From: Pseudomonas viridiflava
GTDB lineage: Bacteria; Pseudomonadota; Gammaproteobacteria; Pseudomonadales; Pseudomonadaceae
Assembly (NCBI RefSeq): GCF_900602065.1
Contig: NZ_UWFN01000091.1
Coordinates: forward strand, 1 to 64,000
Length of the DNA: 64,000 nucleotides
Direction of reading: 5' to 3'
The notes below the pieces were generated by a model. It saw nothing but the letters and a program-made list of their open reading frames with translations. It was not told the DNA's origin and did not search any database. This document shows, one piece after another, positions 40,738-49,461 of the stretch (within the stretch, counting starts at the first letter, position 1; every line of letters begins with the position of its first letter). The position numbers and the translations under genes are program-made.

Positions 40738-40846
40738 TGTAAAGTTTCAACCTAAGGCCCTGATTTTCAGGGCTTTTTACTTACATTTGACGCCTGCCGA
40801 TTTAGCGCCTAATTTCAGTATTCGTTACCTGACGAAACTGTAAAGT
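40738..40846. repeat. tgtaaagt repeats between ssb and ginA
   Basis: The 8-mer tgtaaagt occurs at 40738-40745 and 40839-40846 in the same direction, and a close inverted version (acttacat) at 40779-40786. Such spaced direct and inverted motifs next to a tyrosine recombinase operon look like recombinase-binding arms of an att region. Function is inferred. Confidence 0.4.
40755..40778 (+). terminator. terminator after ssb
   Basis: An aaggccctga / tcagggcttt stem with a short loop and five T. It probably lies at the island edge. Confidence 0.8.
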
Positions 40847-40859
40847 AGGGGGCGATGCA

Positions 40860-42062
40860 ATGGTCGATCTGTGCGTTCGATCCTTTGTCATGCAATCCGG
40901 TGAGCGTTACTGCCTGATCATGGATCGGCAGTCGGGCGTCCCTGTGTATGCGCCTAATCTGTTTCTGACTACGCAGGTTCGTAACGCCAGTCGCGCCTAC
41001 GCCACGCTCATGGCGCAGGCGGGTCACCTTCTCGTGCTATACCGCTTTCTTCAGTATTACCAAATCGACCTCCCTAGCCGTATTCATCGCCAGCATTTTT
41101 TCAACGATGCGGAGATGGATGCTTTGCGCGATTTTTGTGCCTGCCGATACGACGCCAACGTCGACGTCGATAGAGCACTGTCTTCAGGCGGCTCTGTAAC
41201 TAACTCCACCCAATACGTTCGGCTCACAGCTGCTGCGGATTATCTGAAGTGGGTTAGCCGCCAGTACCTCGATCATCTACAAGCAGAGCCAGCAGGTCTG
41301 GTGATGATGGTCAAAGGCATACGTCATCGCCGACCCAAAGCCAAAGGTCGTAACTCCGGGCTAATAGATCGCAGTGTTGACGATGCGGTCTTGCAGCAAC
41401 TATTCGGGCTTCTCGAGGTAGGGTCGCCACAAAACCCTTTTTGCGAAACGGTTCAGGCGCGTAACCGCTTAATCGTTTTGGTTACGTACGGGGTGGGTAT
41501 TCGCCGGGGCGAGTTACTGAATATTCGCCTCGAAGATATCGACTTTGCCTCTAATAAGCTCCGAATAGTTCGCAGGGCTGATCAGCCTGACGATCCGCGG
41601 CCACGACAACCCTTGGTAAAAACACGGGATCGGGAGTATGCGCTTCAAGACTGGTTGGCGGCCGAGATACACCGCTATGTAATGGGAGATCGTCGTCAGG
41701 TATCCAACGCCAGACGGTGTCCCTATTTGTTTATTACGCACAAACAGGGCCTGACCGTCGGAAAACCTTTGTCCGTGGCAGGTTACAACAAGTTATGGGC
41801 CGTTATTCAGCAGTCGATGGCAAGTTTGGAAGATATAACGGGTCACCGCCTGCGGCATACCTGGAATAAGGATTACAGCGTATTTATGGATGCAATGAAG
41901 CCGGCTGTATCTGAAGCGCGGCAGGAAGCTATGCGTTCTCAGCTTCAAGGTTGGAAACCGGGTTCCGGTACTGCTGCTCGCTACAATCGTCGGTTCACGG
42001 TTGAAAAAGCTAACGAGGTAGGGTTGCGGCTTCAAAGCATCCTCCAGACTAAGGGTTCATAA
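40860..42062 (+). CDS. ginA: tyrosine recombinase GinA (GInt integrase 1)
   Basis: A 400-residue integrase-family recombinase. The catalytic set can be placed: R215 in GVGIRRGELLNIRLEDIDF, a beta-hairpin Lys near 254, H329 and R332 in GHRLRHTWNKDY, W365 in GWKPGSG in place of the third-box His, and the nucleophile Y375 in TAARYNRRF. The ATG at 40860 follows a TAGGGGG ribosome site. It is first of four tightly packed genes; ginB starts 5 bases later. All four are reported as needed for GInt integration and excision. Confidence 0.88.
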   Translation: MVDLCVRSFVMQSGERYCLIMDRQSGVPVYAPNLFLTTQVRNASRAYATLMAQAGHLLVLYRFLQYYQIDLPSRIHRQHFFNDAEMDALRDFCACRYDANVDVDRALSSGGSVTNSTQYVRLTAAADYLKWVSRQYLDHLQAEPAGLVMMVKGIRHRRPKAKGRNSGLIDRSVDDAVLQQLFGLLEVGSPQNPFCETVQARNRLIVLVTYGVGIRRGELLNIRLEDIDFASNKLRIVRRADQPDDPRPRQPLVKTRDREYALQDWLAAEIHRYVMGDRRQVSNARRCPYLFITHKQGLTVGKPLSVAGYNKLWAVIQQSMASLEDITGHRLRHTWNKDYSVFMDAMKPAVSEARQEAMRSQLQGWKPGSGTAARYNRRFTVEKANEVGLRLQSILQTKGS

Positions 42063-42067
42063 CCAGC

Positions 42068-43642
42068 ATGGATAACGATGACGTTGTGAGCCGCCAACCT
42101 CAGTATGCCGAATCAAATGAGCGGCGCTCGTATAATGGCTATAGCTTTGATAGCACTCATCTAACGTGGAAGTTGAGCAAGGATGTGTCGGTCCCGGTGG
42201 GAAAGGCCGCTTTGTTAATGACTGAGCCCGCTTATTTCGGGCTACGTGGCGTGTTGGTTAATTTTGCCGAGACTGGTTCAGCAAGTCACGTGTTCAATCT
42301 TTTTCAGCGTTATCTGGCGTTACTGCGCTACGCCGGTCCCCGCACCCTCACCACCGCCTTGCTCATTCAATATCGAAAGGAGGTGGGGGTTCGCTGTGAA
42401 TGGTACTTGGGCGTAATCAGGATTTTGTTAAACAGATGGCTGGATCTAGGCTTACCTGGTGCGGATCCAGAAGTGGTGGCCTTACTTAACAGCTGGCGTC
42501 TGAAATGCAATACCAAGGGCGATATCATTAAGCGATGTGATCCGACCCAGGGGCATCTGTCTGATATTGAATTGCAGGCCGTGCTGGAGAGGGTGCCGCA
42601 GGCTTATGAACAAGGCATGATAAGTATCACAGAGCTGTCGCTAACTCTACTGAGCGCGCTCAGCGGGCGCCGTGGTGTGCAGTTGATGGCGTTAAAGATC
42701 ATGGATTTGCGGGAGCGTGTGACGAAGGACGGAGCCACAATATATTTCGTCAACGTGCCACGTGCCAAGCAGCGAGGTGGAGGCTTCAGAACGGAGTTTC
42801 GTGAAGTCCCACTGACTCGAGAGCACTGGGACGTGATGCAGGCCCAAAAGCGCTTTGCGATTGCCACCGTCGAGTCGGCCCTTTGGTGTGACCTTCCGGA
42901 AGAGTATATTCCATATGTCCCGCTGTACCTTAATCTTAAACATATCAATGCTATCGAAACAGTGACCGAGCTACATAGGGCTCTCGAAGGCGACTATCTG
43001 CACGCTCTAGCGAATAACGTCGCTAGAGAGATTGCCCAAGCGGTGGAAGTTGCTGGCGTATCTTCGGAACGTACAGGTTTACCCCTTCAGATTTCTCCAA
43101 GACGCTTCCGCTATACATTGGGAACGCGTGCTGCGCGAGAAGGCTGCAGTACGTTAGTTATTGCTGAGCTTCTTGACCACAGCGATACCCAGTCCGCTCA
43201 TGTTTACACCTTGAATGTTCCCGAATACGCAGCTCGCATTGATGAGGCTGTTGGTCACTATTTGGCACCCTACGCCCAAGCGTTTGCAGGTGTCTTGGTA
43301 GACAGTAAATCAGCAGCCCTACGTGGAGATTTGCCTGGGAGTGATGTTCGTGATTTTTCGGGCGTGGTGGCGGGAACCTGTGGCCACTGCGGTTCTTGTA
43401 CTGCCAATGTGCCGATCCCTTGCTACACCTGTATTCACTTTCAGCCTTGGCTGGAGGGGCCCCACGAGCTTGTTTATCAGCAACTGGTGGAGGAACGTAA
43501 AAGAATCTTGGAAGTTACCGGTGATGCAGCTATGGCTGCAGTGTTAGACCGTAGCATGATGGCCGTGGCCGAAGTCGTGCAAGCTTGCAATAGACGCAGA
43601 GAAACCTTGATCGCAAGCTCTCGGGGGAATTCTCATGGTTGA
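42068..43642 (+). CDS. ginB: tyrosine recombinase GinB (GInt integrase 2)
   Basis: A 524-residue recombinase with box I R201/R202 (LSGRRGVQLMALK), box II PRRFRYTLGTRAAREG (R345/R348, with Y349 where His is usual), H371 in LLDHSD and the nucleophile Y380 in SAHVYTL. After the catalytic domain comes a Cys cluster, C438-x2-C441-x2-C444-x7-C452-x2-C455, likely a zinc site, which simple phage integrases lack. It overlaps ginC by 8 bases, so translation is coupled. Confidence 0.87.
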   Translation: MDNDDVVSRQPQYAESNERRSYNGYSFDSTHLTWKLSKDVSVPVGKAALLMTEPAYFGLRGVLVNFAETGSASHVFNLFQRYLALLRYAGPRTLTTALLIQYRKEVGVRCEWYLGVIRILLNRWLDLGLPGADPEVVALLNSWRLKCNTKGDIIKRCDPTQGHLSDIELQAVLERVPQAYEQGMISITELSLTLLSALSGRRGVQLMALKIMDLRERVTKDGATIYFVNVPRAKQRGGGFRTEFREVPLTREHWDVMQAQKRFAIATVESALWCDLPEEYIPYVPLYLNLKHINAIETVTELHRALEGDYLHALANNVAREIAQAVEVAGVSSERTGLPLQISPRRFRYTLGTRAAREGCSTLVIAELLDHSDTQSAHVYTLNVPEYAARIDEAVGHYLAPYAQAFAGVLVDSKSAALRGDLPGSDVRDFSGVVAGTCGHCGSCTANVPIPCYTCIHFQPWLEGPHELVYQQLVEERKRILEVTGDAAMAAVLDRSMMAVAEVVQACNRRRETLIASSRGNSHG

Positions 43643-45563
43643 ATTGTTCCATTTCGTACCCAAGAGCGAAGGCCTGGCACGGAACAATGTTATTGACTTT
43701 ATCGCTCAGGTCAGAGAGCACTATCAAGGAACGGCCGCTGAGTGGAATTCAGCAGCATGGCCTTCCGCGCGGTTTGTGAAAATCGGTAGTCCCATGTGCT
43801 CACGAGGTGCAGTGGATCCCCAGTGGGTACTCGATGCGGAATACATGGATTTTGCCAAGGCCTATTTGTGGTACGTGCTTGCTCACAACCCTCGCAAAAA
43901 TATTGGTTATATCATTGCTTCGCTTCGGGTTCTGGAAGGTGCGCTGCTTCAGGTCCATCAGTCCCCTCGCGTGTGGTTGTGCAACGCCGCCGTGCTGGAT
44001 GAGGCGGCCCTGATTACCTCGCGAACTTACTCCCCTGGCTCCGCGTATTCTTGTTCGCGAGTGATGATGGAGCTTGCGAGTTTTCTGGCCAGCCGATGCA
44101 TGGCGAAATCTAATATAAAGGATTGGAAAACCCCGCTCAGGCATCCAGGTGACATGCAGGTCCAAATTGGGCCTCAGGCAAATCGCATAAGGGCCAACAA
44201 GCTTCCTCGGCAAGAGGAGCTTAATGCGATTGCCGAGATCTTTGCCAATGATCCTGAACTGCCGTTGGACCGTTTTACCTCTTGCTGCTTTGCACTGCTC
44301 ATGTGCGCCCCTTCGCGAGGATCTGAGGTGCTCGCTCTATCCGTGGATGCAGAGATTGAAGAGAGGGATAATAAGGGTGTACTGCGTTACGGCTGGCGTT
44401 TTCCGGCAGGTAAAGGTTTTGGGTGGGACATTAAATGGATCCCCAAATCGATGGAGCAATTGGCAAAGACGGCCTTCGCAAGGATGAAAGAGCTAAGTCA
44501 GCCCGGCCGGGATTTGGCGACTTGGATCGAGCAGCACCCGGATCGCTTCTACCGGCACTCCCTATGCCCGGATGTTGACGAGGACCAGCCGTTATCACCG
44601 GTGCAAGCCGCGCGAGCATTGGGGTTTGACCAGATCGAGCCAGGAGAAGCGAGAACTCGATTGTATGGCCGCCAGCTTGATAGTCGAGATGGCTCCCACA
44701 CACTTAGATCCCTATGGCAATACACGCTTGCTCGACAACCCAAAGATTTTCCCTGGTACGACCAGCGGAAGGGCGTCAAGTACAGTCAAGCGTTGTGTTG
44801 CATGTTAAACAACCAGCTTCATGCTATCAAAAACACTATTCCCATTGAGCTCCATTGGGTAGGCATTTCTACCTTAATAAACGACTTGGGTATTCGCAAC
44901 GGCCGTGTAGCCTACAAAGGTATCTTTGAACGTCATGGATACCGGCGATCAGATGGCGAAGCGATGAAATTGACGACCCATCAGCCTAGGCATTTGTTGA
45001 ACACCCTTGCTCAGAGCGGAGGGCTCTCTCAAGAGGAAATCGCTAAATGGTCCGGACGAAGAGACGTAAAGCAAAACCGGGTTTACAACCACATGCCCAA
45101 TGCCGAGATCATTGCCGATATTCGTGATGCCTTAGTAGCTGCACCGCCGCCGCCCTCGGTTTCGTTAATGACCAAAGATCACACTCCGGTGACGGCTGAT
45201 GAGTTCGCTTCTAACCGGGTTCCGGCAGTGCATGTCACGGAATATGGCTTTTGTGTTCATGACTTTGTTATCAGTCCTTGCCTTAAATATCGTGATTGTG
45301 TGAATTGTACTGAGCAAATCTGCGTGAAGGGGGATCAAGCAAAGTTAGCCCGGCTGCGTTTACGACGCGAACAGTTGCAGGGTGTCCTTTCGCTAGCCTT
45401 GGATACGGCTGAGGAAGGGGAGGTGGCTGCCGATCGCTGGATTGAACACCATCGAATGACCATAGCTCACTTGGATGAACTGATTGAGCTTTTGAGCAGT
45501 TCCCAGCTTGCTGACGGAGCATTGGTGCGTATTAGCGGTAACGATTTTAGTCACATAGCTTGA
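43635..45563 (+). CDS. ginC: tyrosine recombinase GinC (GInt integrase 3)
   Basis: The largest of the trio, 642 residues. Box I is R228 (CAPSRGSEVLALS), box II is H449-x2-R452 in THQPRHLLNTLAQ, followed by SGRRDVKQNRVYNHM with nucleophile Y484. A long N-terminal part (1-190) has no recognised domain. The C-terminal part has a Cys cluster at 540, 549, 555, 558 and 563, resembling that of GinB, and ends in a charged helical stretch. Confidence 0.87.
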   Translation: MVELFHFVPKSEGLARNNVIDFIAQVREHYQGTAAEWNSAAWPSARFVKIGSPMCSRGAVDPQWVLDAEYMDFAKAYLWYVLAHNPRKNIGYIIASLRVLEGALLQVHQSPRVWLCNAAVLDEAALITSRTYSPGSAYSCSRVMMELASFLASRCMAKSNIKDWKTPLRHPGDMQVQIGPQANRIRANKLPRQEELNAIAEIFANDPELPLDRFTSCCFALLMCAPSRGSEVLALSVDAEIEERDNKGVLRYGWRFPAGKGFGWDIKWIPKSMEQLAKTAFARMKELSQPGRDLATWIEQHPDRFYRHSLCPDVDEDQPLSPVQAARALGFDQIEPGEARTRLYGRQLDSRDGSHTLRSLWQYTLARQPKDFPWYDQRKGVKYSQALCCMLNNQLHAIKNTIPIELHWVGISTLINDLGIRNGRVAYKGIFERHGYRRSDGEAMKLTTHQPRHLLNTLAQSGGLSQEEIAKWSGRRDVKQNRVYNHMPNAEIIADIRDALVAAPPPPSVSLMTKDHTPVTADEFASNRVPAVHVTEYGFCVHDFVISPCLKYRDCVNCTEQICVKGDQAKLARLRLRREQLQGVLSLALDTAEEGEVAADRWIEHHRMTIAHLDELIELLSSSQLADGALVRISGNDFSHIA

Positions 45564-45605
45564 GCGCTGGGCACTCAGCGTACCCAGATCCGGTGAGGAG
45601 GGGCC

Positions 45606-46019
45606 ATGGCTAGACACCTGAGTTCCACGGATATTAAAACTATCATCAACTTTATCTATGGCACGGACCTGACACCACTAACTTGGGAAAACATCTGCGA
45701 ATGGGTCATTCCCTTGGTTGGTAAGCGGTTTACCAGACAGACGCTTAATGCCCATGGCGACATCTCGTCCGCCTATAGGAGTAGAAAGCAGAGTTTGCGC
45801 CAGACGGTGCCTAGGCACCCTAAGCCCGCCAGTCTTTCCATCGCGTCCCAGCGCATCCGCCGACTTGAGGCCGAGGTAACAGATTTGAAGATGCAGAACA
45901 GCCTTCTGTTGGAGCAGTTTGTGATGATCCAATACAACGCCTATAAACACGGCCTCAAAGAATCGCAATTGACTCTTCCGCTGCCTCGCATTGATCGTGA
46001 GCGAACAGACGACCATTAG
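45606..46019 (+). CDS. ginD: small GInt protein GinD
   Basis: A 137-residue basic protein with a predicted coiled coil at about 85-115 (RIRRLEAEVTDLKMQNSLLL) and a short helical N-terminal part (GKRFTRQTLNAHGDISSAYR) that could bind DNA. It takes the place of the small helix-loop-helix protein that completes the GInt operon, 42 bases after ginC with GAGGAG upstream. The cargo starts right after it. Confidence 0.82.
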   Translation: MARHLSSTDIKTIINFIYGTDLTPLTWENICEWVIPLVGKRFTRQTLNAHGDISSAYRSRKQSLRQTVPRHPKPASLSIASQRIRRLEAEVTDLKMQNSLLLEQFVMIQYNAYKHGLKESQLTLPLPRIDRERTDDH

Positions 46020-46077
46020 CATTATAGAATTTGCTCGCTGTTAGTTTTCAAACGCAAATTGAACTACCGGAACATTA

Positions 46078-46108
46078 GTATGACTGTAAGCGTCCGGTAG
46101 ATACACCT
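46078..46108 (+). repeat. left target duplication and terminal inverted repeat of the transposon
   Basis: GTATGACT (46078-46085) is followed by gtaagcgtccggtag, an IS66-type end. It matches the right end with five mismatches in 23 bases. Confidence 0.85.
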
Positions 46109-46402
46109 TGACCACACCATTTTCCCCTCGGAGACCTCGTAAGCCTAGGGTCGCTCATCGCCGCCTCGTACGTAAGGTGATTATGGCAAGCGGAGCATGC
46201 AGGCGCGGAGATGGAAGTCTGAAGGGTCAAGACACAAGCGAAGTAATGGTTTGGTTCACGACAGCCGTGCCGGGGCCGTGAGCGTCAACCTAGATTCCTA
46301 GAAGTATTTCAACCGCCGCCGTCACAACTTGATTTTTAGATAATCTCTGAGATCGGCCATCGCTTACAGTGCCATAGACAACAGCTACAACACCACTGCC
46401 TC
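46109..46402. other. non-coding stretch inside the transposon left end
   Basis: About 300 bases between the left inverted repeat and the transposase remnant. No convincing gene or family match is seen. It may be debris of earlier insertions. Confidence 0.5.
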
Positions 46403-46575
46403 GGCCATAGCCGAGGCAGATTGATCACCAAAATACAGCTCGCCTGCGACAGCAACGGCTTCCCGCTGACCGTCATGCTGTCGCTCGGTACAAGCTGGCG
46501 AACAGCTTCAAAGCCATAGTTGCACGAGCCTGAATCAAGAAATGCTTCCAGGCTGATTGTTTGGACGAAATCTAG
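46403..46575 (+). pseudogene. IS5-family transposase remnant
   Basis: Read from 46403 the frame gives GHSRGRLITKIQLACDSNGF and continues PLTVMLS, the start of the IS5/IS427 DDE transposase catalytic domain. The sequence then jumps out of frame to RYKLANSFKAIVA and the family C terminus IKKCFQAD, with a TGA replacing a Cys codon. Most of the gene is missing by internal deletion, so it cannot be active. Confidence 0.72.
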
Positions 46576-46576
46576 C

Positions 46577-47089
46577 TCAAGAAGGTTTCCAACGATCTAC
46601 CTCGCAGCTCGGCCCTGTAGCGGTGGGGATGGAGATCAACTCTATCAACGAGCCCCATGGCGCTCGGACATAATGCATAGAATTGCCTGTTCCTTTTTCG
46701 ATACCAAAAAGTGCGTTCGGCCCGCGAAGCGGAGTACCTCCTGCAGCCAAGACACGATGGAGCACCTGGGCAAGATCATCACAGTAAACGGCGAAGTGCT
46801 GAAGCCCCATGGAGCCTATTCCATCGACGCCCGGTGCTGCACCTTCGATCTCAAACAATTCGATGTTGGCACCTTCACCGAGACGAATCATGCGAGTCGC
46901 CACGATTCTTTGCTCTTCTTTCAGCGCTACCGTTGCGGCAAGTTCTTCGGGGGGGCGACGCGGTTGGCCATCGACCACTGTGTCGTAGACGATAGCTGCA
47001 TCGAAGGCCTCGTGAAAGAACCGGGTTGCTGCCTCGATGTCTGGAACCGTTATGCCTATATGATCTATGCCACGTACATTGCTAGACAT
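46577..47089 (-). CDS. VOC-superfamily (glyoxalase/dioxygenase fold) protein
   Basis: A 170-residue protein of two beta-alpha-beta-beta-beta modules. The four usual metal ligands can be placed at H10, E80, H98 and E150, so it should bind a divalent metal. It could be a lyase, dioxygenase or isomerase; the substrate is not readable from sequence. It is the last gene of the MFS-hydrolase-VOC operon, 13 bases after the hydrolase, and lacks a signal peptide. This gene is not part of the P. aeruginosa cif operon as I know it, which has a morphinone-reductase-like gene instead. Confidence 0.8.
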   Translation of the reverse strand: MSSNVRGIDHIGITVPDIEAATRFFHEAFDAAIVYDTVVDGQPRRPPEELAATVALKEEQRIVATRMIRLGEGANIELFEIEGAAPGVDGIGSMGLQHFAVYCDDLAQVLHRVLAAGGTPLRGPNALFGIEKGTGNSMHYVRAPWGSLIELISIPTATGPSCEVDRWKPS

Positions 47090-47102
47090 TCAGCATTCCC
47101 AC

Positions 47103-48095
47103 CTATGGTCGACCCAAGAAGGAGTTGATCAAAGGGTTCAACGCTGGAGCGCACTCCTCTGGAACCCAATGGCCGCAATCTGGCAACACGTGCGATTCAA
47201 CGTTAGTGGCGTAGCGGCGGATGTTCTCAGGCTGCTGAGCACCGAACCCGCCGTTACCCCCACCGCCAACCGCGAGTACAGGCATTGTCAGCTTAGTAGC
47301 CACCAGCTTCTCGTTCTGCTTAATCGATTGGGGAAGCGCACGATAATATTCAAATGCGTGGTGGAAGGTCTGGGGCTTAGAGTATGACCGCACGTAACGG
47401 TCTACCAGTTCGTCAGTGAACACCGCTTGGTTGCTGGCATGGTGACGAATGAAATGCGTCAGAAACAATCGCTCGTTTCCTTTGACCATTGCGTCGGCCA
47501 GCTGACCGGAGGCTGCGAAGAAACTGTGATGCCATCCAGGTGCCTCCCCGGTCGCGACGAAGGCTGGCAGCGAATAGAGAGTGTCGTCAGGAATGGTCGC
47601 TTCGATGAACGCAGCCTTCACGATGTCCCCAGGATGGCGGGCAACCATTGGGTAGCTGTTCCAGATACCAATATCGTGGGCAACAAGGTAGAAGGGCTTG
47701 TCCGCACTGATCCGCTTGGCAAGCTTGTGCAGATACTCCGAAACATCCACTCCAGTGTAAGTAGTTTTCGGCGGCGCTGACAGGCCAAGACCTGGCAGGT
47801 CTACTGCTACGACCGTATAGCGTTCTGCGAGTTGCGGCATGAGGCTACTCCACTCATACCATGTCTGGCCGAAGCCGTGGACAAGCATCACAAGGGGGCC
47901 TTTGCCGCCACGTACGAAATGCAACTTCACACCGTCAACAGTCTCGTAGGCGCTGGTAAAACCTTCGGGTGTCGGAAACTCTGCCTGTTGGGCGCTGACA
48001 GCTGGAGGCGGTGCAGGATTGATCTGTGCTGCGTTGGCCTGAGTTACACCCATAGCGAGCGCAGCAACGGCTAGTGCAATTGCGTGGAGCTTCAT
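47103..48095 (-). CDS. cif: secreted epoxide hydrolase, Cif (CFTR inhibitory factor) homologue
   Basis: A 330-residue alpha/beta hydrolase with a Sec signal peptide (MKLHAIALAVAALAMGVTQA). Cif opens epoxides of host lipids and lowers CFTR in epithelia. The five active-site residues of P. aeruginosa Cif (D129, E153, H177, Y239, H297) all recur at exactly +12: nucleophile D141 in VAHDIGIWNSYP, E165, H189 in GWHHSFFAA, Y251 in FEYYRAL and H309 in CGHWVPEECAP. The oxyanion region HGFGQTWYEW also fits. The ATG at 48095 has AGGTG upstream; a GTG three codons earlier is possible. It is the second gene of an operon, 36 bases after the exporter. Confidence 0.9.
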   Translation of the reverse strand: MKLHAIALAVAALAMGVTQANAAQINPAPPPAVSAQQAEFPTPEGFTSAYETVDGVKLHFVRGGKGPLVMLVHGFGQTWYEWSSLMPQLAERYTVVAVDLPGLGLSAPPKTTYTGVDVSEYLHKLAKRISADKPFYLVAHDIGIWNSYPMVARHPGDIVKAAFIEATIPDDTLYSLPAFVATGEAPGWHHSFFAASGQLADAMVKGNERLFLTHFIRHHASNQAVFTDELVDRYVRSYSKPQTFHHAFEYYRALPQSIKQNEKLVATKLTMPVLAVGGGGNGGFGAQQPENIRRYATNVESHVLPDCGHWVPEECAPALNPLINSFLGRP

Positions 48096-48131
48096 ATTTT
48101 TCACCTAGTGGGACGATAAATGATTGGGCGA

Positions 48132-49346
48132 TCAGCGATCTTGTTGAGCGCGACTACCGGGAGGAAAGGCATAGCGACGTGCTGCCAGTGCTATCACAAA
48201 AGCTAGCAGTGCGAGAATGGCGACAGCGGGCGGCAGCATGGACGTACCACCTTGCGTAAGGAGAGCTCCGCCAACAGCTCCGCCGGCCGCGATTGCCAGG
48301 TTCCATGCAGTGGTTACCATGGCCTGGGCTAAGTCGACGCCATCGCCGGCGGCATCAGCTGACGCTGTCTGCATCATGGCGCCCGCTCCGCCAAAACCTA
48401 GGCCCCAGACGACGGCGCTCAAATAGACCGCGATGCTCTGCTCTCCAGCGATACTCAAGAGTACAGCGGTTAATGCGAACGAACCGATCGATGCAAGCAC
48501 CATCATGCGGAGCATCCGGTCAACCCAACGCCCGACTACCCATATGCCAGCAAGCGAACTTATTCCGAACGCCAGCAGGACTAGATCGACCCGCGATTGC
48601 GAGGCAGTCGAGAACGGCGCGATGTAGGTATAGAGAATGTTGTGGGCAGTCATCCAGGCCAGAATGACAAGAAGGATCGGCAGGATGCCCTTAGTTCTGA
48701 TGACGCCTATGAGCGAGGGGCGGTTGTCGCCTGTTCGGCCAGGAGCATCTGGAACCTTCACCATGATCCAACCGATCAACATGACAGCAAGTGCCGATAG
48801 AATGAGGAACGATCCACGCCACCCTACCAAGCTCCCCAGGAACGTCCCCAGCGGAACACCCAGTGATAGCGCCAGGGGCACACCTACCATCGCGACCGCC
48901 ATTGCCGCCCCAGTCTGTTCGAGACGTACGATGCTGCGGGCGTACCCCGCAAGTATTCCCCACGCCAATCCTGCCGCACATCCTGCTATGAACCGTGCGA
49001 TCAGCACGACACCGATTGACTCAGCCATCGCGGTCAACGTGTTGCCGACAACGAAGCAGATGATCGTTGCCAGCAAGACAGGCCTACGGCGCAAACCTTG
49101 GGTCAGACTGGTGAGTGGGATTGCCGCCAACAGCGATCCAAGTGCGTATATCGCGACAAGCTGCCCTGCAATAGCTTCAGAGATCTGAAGGCCAGAGGCG
49201 ATGCTGGGTAACAAACCGGCGGGTAGTGTCTCAGTGACGATGCATAGAAAGCCTGCGGCGGCTAGGCCAGCCAGTGCCGCGATGGGTAGTCCGGAGTTCC
49301 TGGCAGTAGCCTCGTTGGACAGGCTTTGAGATGGGGAGGGCTGCAT
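48132..49346 (-). CDS. MFS transporter of the Cif-like locus
   Basis: A 404-residue membrane protein with 12 hydrophobic segments and the drug-efflux-type layout of the DHA1 group; it starts at ATG with AGGA five bases upstream. P. aeruginosa cif lies in an operon with an MFS gene, so this is likely the counterpart and may export an epoxide or a related toxic compound. Substrate is unknown. It is first in the operon and divergent from the TetR gene. Confidence 0.88.
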   Translation of the reverse strand: MQPSPSQSLSNEATARNSGLPIAALAGLAAAGFLCIVTETLPAGLLPSIASGLQISEAIAGQLVAIYALGSLLAAIPLTSLTQGLRRRPVLLATIICFVVGNTLTAMAESIGVVLIARFIAGCAAGLAWGILAGYARSIVRLEQTGAAMAVAMVGVPLALSLGVPLGTFLGSLVGWRGSFLILSALAVMLIGWIMVKVPDAPGRTGDNRPSLIGVIRTKGILPILLVILAWMTAHNILYTYIAPFSTASQSRVDLVLLAFGISSLAGIWVVGRWVDRMLRMMVLASIGSFALTAVLLSIAGEQSIAVYLSAVVWGLGFGGAGAMMQTASADAAGDGVDLAQAMVTTAWNLAIAAGGAVGGALLTQGGTSMLPPAVAILALLAFVIALAARRYAFPPGSRAQQDR

Positions 49347-49461
49347 GATTTTCCTCGCGATTGGCGTAGTGGCTGCCGTGCAGAGCGCAACCTGACGGCA
49401 TGGATATTTACGTTATCTCCCACTATAGTATTCATAAGCCCCAGAGTAAACGGATTATGTA
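49347..49461. promoter_or_regulatory. divergent promoter/operator of the Cif-like locus
   Basis: This 115-base gap holds a possible minus-strand promoter for the exporter (TTACTC, 16-base spacer, TATAGT at 49427-49422) and the palindrome actatagt. An 11-base arm tatttacgtta (49405) is repeated inverted as taacgtaaata (49470), just inside the TetR gene. These are candidates for repressor binding, since CifR represses cif in P. aeruginosa. Confidence 0.4.

Noticed and set aside
46520..47128. 202-codon plus-strand frame across the VOC gene
   Set aside because: It is antisense to the VOC gene, whose four metal ligands and operon position are convincing.
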